A DNA stretch of 5,275 bases from an uncultured Clostridia bacterium (GTDB lineage Bacteria; Bacillota; Clostridia; TANB77; CAG-508): NCBI GenBank assembly GCA_934131055.1, contig CAKOZB010000094.1, forward strand, positions 1 through 5,275, written 5' to 3'. Positions 1-5,028 of the stretch are shown in pieces; positions within the stretch are counted from its first letter, which is position 1, and each line of letters begins with the position of its first letter. The position numbers and the translations under genes were made by a program. The notes beneath the pieces are model-generated. The model was not told the DNA's origin. It worked only from the letters and a program-made list of their open reading frames with translations, and ran no database searches.

Positions 1-98
1 TATATAAAAAAGTGATATAAACCTTGAAATAACAGGGGTGTGACTAAATTAAAAATTAAATTAGTTTACACTACCTATTATACGAGGAGGAGAACAAT

Positions 99-1376
99 AT
101 GAAAAATAATAAGGGTATAACCCTAGTTGCGTTAGTCGTTACAATAGTTGTCCTGCTAATCCTTGCAGGAGTAAGTATTAACTTAGTGCTAGGCAATAAC
201 GGAATAATAGCGAAAGCACAAGAGGCTAAAACCAAACAAGCAGAAGCAAGTGAAAACGATTTAAAAGGAATGAATGGTTTAATAGAGCAAATGGAAAGCA
301 CATTAAATGGAGGCTCAAGCGATAACAAAGAAGATGACGGATTGGGAAAATTAGTAAATGACATGGGAACTTTACCAGAAGATACAACACCATATTTTCC
401 AAGTAGTGATTTTAAAAGAAGAGAAAAAACAAATACAGAAAATGGACTTGTGATAGAAGATACTGAAGGAAATGAATATGTGTGGGTAGTAGTACCAAAG
501 AGCTTGTACAATAATACAAACTATAATTCAAATAATTTAAAAAAGCCTTCATCAAGTACAGATTATGCAAATATAGAATATTGTTTGCAGCAGTACACAG
601 CAACATATAGAGAAGACACAGATTTTTCAGATGTATATTATGCTGATGACAAAAATGTAGGTTGGTTTGCAGATGCAACAGCATATAATAATTTAAAGAA
701 CAGTATGTTAAAAAGTGTATATGAAAATGGAGGATTTTATGTAGGGAGATACGAAGCTGGAATGGGAACTTATAGAACAAGTAAATCAGCAACAAATTTA
801 GACGGAAAATATACAATAGAAGGAATGCCAGTACCAGTATCAAAAGCAGATGCATATCCATACACATATGTAACAAGAACACAAGCACAAAATTTAGCAA
901 GTAATGTAAATTCAGGAACAAAAACAAGTAGTTTAATGTTTGGAGTGCAATGGGATTTAGTGCTAGCATTTATGCACAATAAAGGAAATATAGCGGATAG
1001 TACATTAACATCAAATAGTACAACAATAGGAAACTATAATGATAATTTATGGACAATAAAAAATGCAAAAGCACAATATTCAACAGATGACGGAGATACA
1101 TTTACAGCATGTTCAAATCCATTCAAAAAAGAATCAAGTTCAAGTATATTATTAACAACAGGAGCAGATAGTAGTTTTTCAGTACAAAATATATATGATA
1201 TAGCTGGAAATGTAAGGGAGTGGACTTTAGAAAAAACCTCCTACACCAGCGATCCGTGTGCTAGCAGGGGTGGCTCTTACGTCTATACAGGTTCTCACCT
1301 CCCTGCCTCTAATCGCTTCAGCTATAGTACAGACAGCAGCAACAACAACATAGGTTTCCGTGTTTCACTTTTCTAG
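99..1376 (+). CDS. Prepilin-like protein with C-terminal FGE-sulfatase/C-type-lectin-like domain; putative DGR target
   Basis: This 425-residue protein is probably exported and surface-displayed. Residues 1-6 (MKNNKG) are a short basic leader ending in Gly. The hydrophobic stretch ITLVALVVTIVVLLILAG (7-24) then matches class III (type IV prepilin-like) signals, with cleavage expected after G6. The usual Glu at mature position 5 is Ala, as in many clostridial pilin-like proteins. A charged helical segment (about 36-66) and a Gly/Ser/Asp linker (about 70-85) follow. Residues about 115-425 resemble the SUMF1/FGE fold: EYVWVVVP (126-133), GGFYVGRYEAG (211-221), IYDIAGNVREW (365-375), RGGSY (390-394) and NNIGFRV (416-422). 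I do not see the paired catalytic cysteines of true FGE in this tail, so a ligand-binding lectin-type role is inferred. The start is set by GGAGGAG at 86-92, six bases before ATG. GC content and codon use change sharply at the 3' end. No convincing promoter is visible in 1-98. Fold assignment is fairly confident; the biological role is inferred. Confidence 0.85.
   Translation: MKNNKGITLVALVVTIVVLLILAGVSINLVLGNNGIIAKAQEAKTKQAEASENDLKGMNGLIEQMESTLNGGSSDNKEDDGLGKLVNDMGTLPEDTTPYFPSSDFKRREKTNTENGLVIEDTEGNEYVWVVVPKSLYNNTNYNSNNLKKPSSSTDYANIEYCLQQYTATYREDTDFSDVYYADDKNVGWFADATAYNNLKNSMLKSVYENGGFYVGRYEAGMGTYRTSKSATNLDGKYTIEGMPVPVSKADAYPYTYVTRTQAQNLASNVNSGTKTSSLMFGVQWDLVLAFMHNKGNIADSTLTSNSTTIGNYNDNLWTIKNAKAQYSTDDGDTFTACSNPFKKESSSSILLTTGADSSFSVQNIYDIAGNVREWTLEKTSYTSDPCASRGGSYVYTGSHLPASNRFSYSTDSSNNNIGFRVSLF
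1236..1370 (+). repeat. Putative variable repeat (VR) of a diversity-generating retroelement
   Basis: This is the 3' end of the pilin/lectin-like gene, residues 380-424. By hand count GC is 62 of 120 bases at 1241-1360 against 35 of 120 at 1121-1240. Codons at presumed variable sites are almost all NNY: residues 380-385, 393-396, 398-401, 407-410 and 412-417. That is what adenine mutagenesis of AAC or AAT template codons yields, and three AAC codons (415-417) remain. Between them lie fixed landmarks typical of DGR lectin targets (RGG, PASNR, IGFRV). The segment TAGGTTTCCGTGTTTCACTT would be the place to look for the initiation-of-mutagenic-homing site. Boundaries are approximate, because the template repeat is not in the window and alignment is impossible here. 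Confidence 0.6.
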
Positions 1377-1397
1377 GAAAAGCTTGAACGCTAGAAA
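1370..1397 (+). other. Inverted repeat at the stop codon, just behind the putative VR
   Basis: TTTCTAG (1370-1376, containing the stop codon) is the reverse complement of CTAGAAA (1391-1397), with a 14-base loop between. DGR targets often carry a hairpin or cruciform a few bases behind the VR that aids retrohoming. The position fits, but the loop is longer than the tetraloops described for the Bordetella phage system, so the role is a guess. Confidence 0.4.
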
Positions 1398-1419
1398 TTT
1401 GAAAAAATGATAACAGAAA

Positions 1420-1467
1420 GCTATAAGAAGGCTCATGCCTCGCATAGCGAATGGAATACGCTATGTG
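1420..1467 (+). other. Cluster of competing hairpins in the 3' untranslated region
   Basis: Three pairings are visible. AGGC-TCAT-GCCT (1429-1440) is a small tetraloop hairpin. CGCATAGCG (1441-1449) pairs with CGCTATGTG (1459-1467) in a nine-pair stem including one G-U, with a nine-base loop. GCTAT (1420-1424) can instead pair with ATAGC (1444-1448), which excludes the second stem. It may be a structured mRNA tail, a processing site or part of a retrohoming signal. Nothing in the sequence decides between these. Confidence 0.45.
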
Positions 1468-1500
1468 GAAAATTTTAAATGTCACCCATGAACGTGATTT

Positions 1501-1557
1501 TTTTCCCCATATTTTATAGTAGGATAAGATCTATAAAATATGAGGGAGAATTTTTTT
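1501..1557 (+). terminator. Strong rho-independent terminator of the pilin-like gene
   Basis: A perfect 12-bp stem, CATATTTTATAG (1508-1519) with CTATAAAATATG (1531-1542), has an 11-base loop. Past a single bulged A (1543) the stem continues with CCC/GGG (1505-1507 with 1544-1546) and four weak pairs. Seven T residues follow at 1551-1557. The polarity fits only the + strand, because the flank that would serve the other strand (1498-1504) is T rather than A. It isolates the upstream module from metG. Confidence 0.85.
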
Positions 1558-1677
1558 GTACAGAATATATAGCGTAAGCACTCAATAAAACATGCAAACT
1601 GAAAAAGAAGTGGAAGAAACATTATCTAAGTAATAGAAAAAATAAATAACGTGAAACAAAGAAAATTAACAAATCTA

Positions 1678-1706
1678 TTGAAAAAACATAAAAAAATTGC
1701 TACAAT
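1678..1706 (+). promoter_or_regulatory. Sigma-A-type promoter for metG
   Basis: TTGAAA (1678-1683), a 17-base spacer and TACAAT (1701-1706) make a near-consensus promoter, with five of six matches in each box. Transcription would start near 1713, giving a 5' leader of about 90 bases before the metG start codon. Confidence 0.75.
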
Positions 1707-1733
1707 ATTACAAGAAAAACATGTGGCAGAAGT

Positions 1734-1771
1734 AAAGATATAATTTTGATGCATGTCAAGATTATATCTTT
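1734..1771 (+). promoter_or_regulatory. Long leader hairpin between metG promoter and ribosome binding site
   Basis: AAAGATATAAT (1734-1744) pairs perfectly with ATTATATCTTT (1761-1771). The stem continues inward through TTTGA/TCAAG (one G-U) to a small loop around TGCATG, for about 16 pairs in all. A broken T-rich run (TTTTAGATTTT) follows, so it could be a weak attenuator. It could equally be a stabilising 5' hairpin or an operator-like inverted repeat. No T-box features (specifier loop, GGTGG-type antiterminator bulge) are seen. Confidence 0.55.
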
Positions 1772-1785
1772 TAGATTTTGCGTGG

Positions 1786-1792
1786 AAAGGAG
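1786..1792 (+). promoter_or_regulatory. Ribosome binding site fixing the metG start
   Basis: AAAGGAG lies nine bases before ATG 1802. The frame is open further upstream to a TTG at 1778, but that codon precedes this site and has no Shine-Dalgarno of its own, so 1802 is chosen. Confidence 0.85.
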
Positions 1793-1801
1793 ATTAATTT
1801 T

Positions 1802-3382
1802 ATGGAGAAGAAAACATTTTATATTACAACACCAATTTATTATCCAAGTGGCAAATTCCATTTAGGAACAGCGTACACAACGGTGCTTGCAGATACAATA
1901 AAAAAATATAAACAGCAAAGAGGATATGATGCACGAATGCTTACTGGCCTTGATGAGCATGGCCAAAAGGTCGAACAGGTTGCTGTTAAAAGAGGATTAA
2001 CTCCACAACAACATGTTGATGAGATTGCAAAACAAGCAAAAGATTTGTGGAAATTGATGGACGTTCAATATGATGATTTTATTAGAACGACTGAGGAAAG
2101 ACATACAAAAATTGTAGAGAAGATTTTTGATAGATTCATGGAGCAAGGCGATATTTACAAAGGTGAATATGAGGGCTGGTATTGTATGCCATGTGAAACA
2201 TATTTTACAGAGACACAATTAGTTGATGGAAAGTGCCCAGATTGCGGAAGAGAAGTTAAGAAAATGAAGGAAGAATCTTACTTCTTTAATATGAAAAAAT
2301 ATCAAAAGAGATTGGAAGAGTTCTATGAGCAAAATCCAGATTTTATAAAGCCAGAGTCTAGAAAGAACGAGTTATTCAATAACTTTATAAAGCCAGGACT
2401 AGAAGACTTATGTGTTACAAGAACAACATTTGACTGGGGAATAAAAGTACCAAAGGATCCAAAGCATGTAATTTATGTTTGGTTAGATGCACTAACAAAC
2501 TACATAACAGCGTTAGGATATATGTCTGATGACGATATGTTATTTAAAAAATACTGGCCAGCAGACTTGCAAATAGTTGGAAAAGATATAATAAGATTCC
2601 ATGGAATTTATTGGCCAATTTTCTTAATGGCACTTGGACTACCAACACCAAAGAAATTATATGCACATGGTTTCTTAATGATGAAAGACGGAAAAATGTC
2701 TAAGTCAAAGGGAAATGTTGTATATCCAGAAATGCTTGTAGAAAGATATGGCTTAGATGCAACAAGATACTTCTTGTTAAAAGAATTCCCTTATGGTCAA
2801 GATGCGATATTTACACCAGAGGACTTCGTAAATAAGTATAATTTCGACTTATGTAACGATTTAGGAAACTTACTAAACAGAACTATTGGAATGGTTAACA
2901 AATATTTTGGTGGAAATGTGCCAAACTATAAAGGAAGAATAAACGATGTTGATGTGGATTTAGAAGATACTGTAGCAAGCAAAATTACAGAATACGAAAA
3001 CAACATGGAAGACTTACATTTTTCAAATGCAATAGAGTCAATATGGGGAATAATCTCTAGAGCAAATAAATACATAGACGAAACAGCTCCATGGACTCTT
3101 GCAAAACAGGAAGAAACAGAAAAACTAGAATCAGTAATGAGTCATCTTGTAGAAACTCTAAGAATAGTAGCAATACTAATAAAACCAGCAATGACAGAAA
3201 CATCAAACAAAATCCTAAGCCAATTAGGAATAAAAGAAGAAGCAAGCAAAGAATATGATACAATAAAAGAATTTGGCAAGACAACATCAGACTTAAAGGT
3301 AATAGAAAAAGGAGAGCCAATATTCTTAAGACTAGATGCAAATGAAGAAATAGAATACATAAAAAATAAAATGAAAGAATAA
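1802..3382 (+). CDS. metG: Methionyl-tRNA synthetase, short form
   Basis: This cytosolic class I enzyme charges tRNA-Met with methionine using ATP, and so serves both initiation and elongation. In the 526-residue product the HIGH-type signature reads HLGT (20-23) in the context PIYYPSGKFHLGTAYTTV. The zinc-knuckle insertion has CMPC (128-131) and CPDC (145-148), so all four ligands are present. WLDALTNY (227-234) lies in the catalytic core, KMSKS (298-302) is intact, and the anticodon-binding helical domain shows APWTLAK (429-435). The chain ends with EPIFLRLD plus a short helix, close to where longer homologues begin the linker to a C-terminal EMAP/Trbp111-like tRNA-binding OB fold. That domain is absent; B. 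subtilis-type enzymes with it are about 650 residues. The gene has its own promoter and a hairpin leader. No terminator follows, so the next gene may be co-transcribed. Confidence 0.97.
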   Translation: MEKKTFYITTPIYYPSGKFHLGTAYTTVLADTIKKYKQQRGYDARMLTGLDEHGQKVEQVAVKRGLTPQQHVDEIAKQAKDLWKLMDVQYDDFIRTTEERHTKIVEKIFDRFMEQGDIYKGEYEGWYCMPCETYFTETQLVDGKCPDCGREVKKMKEESYFFNMKKYQKRLEEFYEQNPDFIKPESRKNELFNNFIKPGLEDLCVTRTTFDWGIKVPKDPKHVIYVWLDALTNYITALGYMSDDDMLFKKYWPADLQIVGKDIIRFHGIYWPIFLMALGLPTPKKLYAHGFLMMKDGKMSKSKGNVVYPEMLVERYGLDATRYFLLKEFPYGQDAIFTPEDFVNKYNFDLCNDLGNLLNRTIGMVNKYFGGNVPNYKGRINDVDVDLEDTVASKITEYENNMEDLHFSNAIESIWGIISRANKYIDETAPWTLAKQEETEKLESVMSHLVETLRIVAILIKPAMTETSNKILSQLGIKEEASKEYDTIKEFGKTTSDLKVIEKGEPIFLRLDANEEIEYIKNKMKE

Positions 3383-3406
3383 TTATAGTAAACAATAGAA
3401 TATGGC

Positions 3407-3418
3407 ATAAATATTTAT
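3407..3418. repeat. Perfect 12-bp AT palindrome between metG and the deacetylase-like gene
   Basis: ATAAATATTTAT is self-complementary. It lies 25 bases after the metG stop and 49 bases before the next start. In DNA this AT-rich the palindrome may be chance. No T run or GC-rich stem makes it a terminator, and the nearest promoter-like boxes (TAAACA 3389-3394, TATTTA 3412-3417) are poor. Confidence 0.3.
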
Positions 3419-3454
3419 AGAAAACATATACTTGTTAATAACTTACCTAAAGTT

Positions 3455-3460
3455 AGGAGG
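3455..3460 (+). promoter_or_regulatory. Ribosome binding site deciding the start of the deacetylase-like gene
   Basis: AGGAGG sits seven bases before ATG 3468, the best spacing. An in-frame ATG at 3462 is only one base away and an in-frame TTG at 3432 lies upstream of the site, so both are less likely starts. Confidence 0.8.
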
Positions 3461-3467
3461 CATGTAT

Positions 3468-4208
3468 ATGTTTTTTGTATTCAATAAAAGAAAAATTGGA
3501 TCATACTTAATATCGATAGGAACCGTTGCAATACTGTTCTCTATTGCTTTATTCGGAGAACATTTTGGGGACGGAGAAAAAAATGTTGTGGCAACTTCAG
3601 CATCAAATGTAAATAATTTTCCAGTATATAAAGTGGAAACTGAAATAAAAAAGGTAAGTTTAAGTATAAACTGTGGAGAAAATGTAGAGAATATAGATAG
3701 TATATTAAATACACTAGCTACAACAAATGCAAAGGCTACATTTTTTATTTCGGGAGAAATTGCAAGTTCAAATGCTGAAATTATAAAAAAGATTGTGCAG
3801 AGTGGAAATGAGATTGGTAATTTGTCATATCACTATACAAATTTAAAAAAGAAGAAAACAGCAGATATCAAGGAAGAAATTATAAAAGGTTCTAGTGAAA
3901 TTGAAAAGATAACAGGTAAAAAGATAAAAATTTTTAGAGCTCCATATGGTGAATACTCAAGAGAAATAATTCAAATTGCAAGTGAACAAGGGTTATTTAC
4001 AGTTCAATGGAACATAGATTCATTAGACTATAATGGACTAAATGGTGAAGAAATGTGTGAAAGAATAAACGAAACTTTAGCACCAGGAAGCATAATTTTA
4101 TTACATAATTCAGCAAAGTATACAGCAGAGAGCATGGAAAAAATAATACAAAACATTCAAAAGCAAGGGTATCAGTTAGTAACAACGAGTGAGCTACTTA
4201 CATTATAG
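3468..4208 (+). CDS. Membrane-anchored polysaccharide deacetylase (NodB/CE4) homologue with degenerate active site
   Basis: The product has 246 residues. Residues 1-10 are basic, about 11-30 form one transmembrane or signal-anchor helix, and the NodB-like domain spans about 60-246, presumably outside the membrane near peptidoglycan. CE4 enzymes remove N-acetyl groups from chitin- or murein-like glycans using a metal held by Asp-His-His. Here motif 1 (usually TFDDG) reads SINCG (66-70), losing both Asp. Motif 2 (usually H-S/T-x-x-H after GNEIGN) reads NLSYHY (118-123), with Leu and Tyr at the two His positions and one His shifted. The later motifs survive: ATFFISG (90-96), RAPYG (157-161), WNIDSLDY (181-188) and ILLHN (210-214). 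The fold is clear but the metal site is not, so it is probably a binding or regulatory pseudoenzyme. Spore-forming Firmicutes have related sporulation deacetylases (PdaB/YlxY-like), so a sporulation or wall role is possible but unproven. Co-transcription with metG is likely. Confidence 0.85.
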   Translation: MFFVFNKRKIGSYLISIGTVAILFSIALFGEHFGDGEKNVVATSASNVNNFPVYKVETEIKKVSLSINCGENVENIDSILNTLATTNAKATFFISGEIASSNAEIIKKIVQSGNEIGNLSYHYTNLKKKKTADIKEEIIKGSSEIEKITGKKIKIFRAPYGEYSREIIQIASEQGLFTVQWNIDSLDYNGLNGEEMCERINETLAPGSIILLHNSAKYTAESMEKIIQNIQKQGYQLVTTSELLTL

Positions 4209-4230
4209 AATTGTTAATAAAGGTTGAAAG

Positions 4231-4323
4231 AATTAAATTTTGATGAAGATGGCACATACCAGTTAGTATGTAACCGTGTCTGAAATGATATTTGACACAG
4301 CCAAAATTGAATTTGTTTTCAAT
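4231..4323 (+). ncRNA. Candidate structured RNA: three-way junction with competing hairpin
   Basis: The 140-base gap between two genes contains nested inverted repeats. P1 pairs 4231-4242 (AATT-A-AATTTTG) with 4302-4313 (CAAAATT-G-AATT), 11 pairs and one A-G mismatch. Inside it, P2 is ACATAC (4254-4259) with GTATGT (4266-4271) around a six-base loop. P3 is GTGTC (4276-4280) with GACAC (4294-4298). The 3' strand of P1 can instead form ATTGAA (4306-4311) with TTCAAT (4318-4323), only 13 bases before the Shine-Dalgarno of the next gene. The layout resembles a cis-regulatory switch but matches no riboswitch class I can recall. AT-rich sequence pairs easily, so this remains a candidate. Confidence 0.35.
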
Positions 4324-4348
4324 CAAGTCCATAAAAAAGGAGAAAAAA

Positions 4349-4819
4349 ATGCCTTTTATTGAAATAATTACAGATTCTAAGAGCCAAACACAGCTTAATA
4401 AAGTAATTACAAAAAAAATGGTAAATGATTGTGATATTTTGTTTATTAAGGATAAGAACATAGAAAATACTAAAAATATAAAACTAGAAACGCTGGTATT
4501 AAACAGAAGTGTAGAAAATGATGAATTAATGAGCAAAATAATGAAAAATTCTAAGAATTTAATATTGAATTTGGATTTGAACGAAAATTTGCAATACGAA
4601 GATTCGTGCAATGTAATTTCATATGGTTATAGCTCGAAGAGTGACATAACTGTGTCTAGCGTTGAAGAAGATGAATTATTAATTTGTGTTCAACACACAA
4701 TAAAGAGCATGTTTGATAAAATAATAGAGCCACAAGAAATAAAGGTTAATGTAAAAGCAGATATGAATGTGTATAATATAATGATAGTAATTGCACTTTC
4801 AAGTTTATATGCAAACTAA
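4349..4819 (+). CDS. Hypothetical protein, faintly like a Mur-ligase middle domain
   Basis: I do not firmly recognise this 156-residue protein. It has no signal peptide or convincing membrane helix and is probably cytosolic. The run LILNLDLNEN (71-80), then NVISYGYSSKSDITVSS (88-104), LLICVQHTI (110-118), EPQEIKV (127-133) and NVYNIMIVIALSSLY (140-154) resembles the order in the central ATPase domain of Mur ligases. There an Asn-Asp motif, a 'YG...aDi' strand and a late 'yN..aAiA' helix occur. The P-loop (GTxGKT) and the full-length domains are missing, so it cannot be a working ligase of the ordinary kind. It may be a small paralogue reduced to a binding domain; the likeness is inference. 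AAGGAG at 4337-4342 lies six bases before ATG 4349. An upstream in-frame TTG at 4292 falls inside the putative leader fold and lacks a binding site. Confidence 0.75.
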   Translation: MPFIEIITDSKSQTQLNKVITKKMVNDCDILFIKDKNIENTKNIKLETLVLNRSVENDELMSKIMKNSKNLILNLDLNENLQYEDSCNVISYGYSSKSDITVSSVEEDELLICVQHTIKSMFDKIIEPQEIKVNVKADMNVYNIMIVIALSSLYAN

Positions 4820-4881
4820 AAATTATTGTCTGGCAAGTAAAATTTTAAGCAAATTGTATAGCAATATTATTTTTTTAGTGG

Positions 4882-4910
4882 CATTTTGCCCTCAAAATGG
4901 GCATATTTTT
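4882..4910 (+). terminator. Probable weak rho-independent terminator
   Basis: TGCCC (4887-4891) pairs with GGGCA (4899-4903) around a seven-base loop and is followed by TATTTTT (4904-4910). An overlapping alternative pairs CATTTTG (4882-4888) with CAAAATG (4893-4899). The position between a stop codon at 4819 and a new promoter at 4942 supports a terminator role. The stem is short, so termination may be incomplete. Confidence 0.5.
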
Positions 4911-4941
4911 GAAAAAAATAAAACAAATTTAACATTTTATG

Positions 4942-4970
4942 TAGACAAAACCAAAAAATGGTAGTATAAT
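4942..4970 (+). promoter_or_regulatory. Near-consensus sigma-A promoter for the SSB-like gene
   Basis: TAGACA (4942-4947), exactly 17 bases, then TATAAT (4965-4970): five of six and six of six matches. This is the best promoter in the window. The start of transcription near 4977 would give a leader of about 50 bases. Confidence 0.85.
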
Positions 4971-5012
4971 AATAGTTGTAGGTTAGAAAAAAACAAATAC
5001 TTTAAAAAGTAA

Positions 5013-5019
5013 GAGGAGG
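5013..5019 (+). promoter_or_regulatory. Strong ribosome binding site before a TTG start
   Basis: GAGGAGG ends nine bases before TTG 5029. No in-frame ATG competes until codon 13, which lies inside the conserved OB-fold strand, so the TTG is taken as the start. Confidence 0.8.
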
Positions 5020-5028
5020 AAATTTAAG

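Noticed and set aside
24..50. Promoter-like TTGAAA (24-29) with TAAATT (45-50) before the pilin-like gene
   Set aside because: The spacer is only 15 bases and the -10 box matches four of six. TATTAT at 76-81 lies too close to the ribosome binding site and lacks a -35 box. The real promoter may lie outside the window.
412..969. Long open frame on the minus strand inside the pilin-like gene, with a smaller one at 770-979
   Set aside because: Its product is an implausible Leu/His/Tyr-rich chain, it has no ribosome binding site, and it fully overlaps a gene with recognisable domains. It is an antisense shadow.
1408..1479. 23-codon frame starting MITESYKKAH behind the pilin-like gene
   Set aside because: No Shine-Dalgarno precedes the ATG and it covers the hairpin cluster. 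Conservation would be needed before calling it a gene.
1651..1743. 30-residue basic frame from GTG (VKQRKLTNLL...)
   Set aside because: It looks protein-like, but it has no ribosome binding site and it overlaps the metG promoter and the start of its leader hairpin. Lys-rich frames are common by chance in A-rich DNA.
1377..1801. Search for a DGR template repeat, T-box or tRNA in the 425-base gap
   Set aside because: No stretch resembles 1236-1370, no T-box motifs are visible, and no cloverleaf with a T-arm was found. Only the hairpins, terminator, promoter and leader listed above are supported.
3057..3408. Minus-strand open frames over the 3' end of metG
   Set aside because: They are hydrophobic low-complexity shadows of an AT-rich coding strand, with no start signals, overlapping a certain gene.
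4224..4283. 19-residue frame from TTG (LKELNFDEDGTYQL...) in the gap after the deacetylase-like gene
   Set aside because: The only purine-rich site directly abuts the TTG with no spacing, and the frame coincides with the paired elements of the candidate RNA. It could be a remnant of an old gene, but nothing supports translation.
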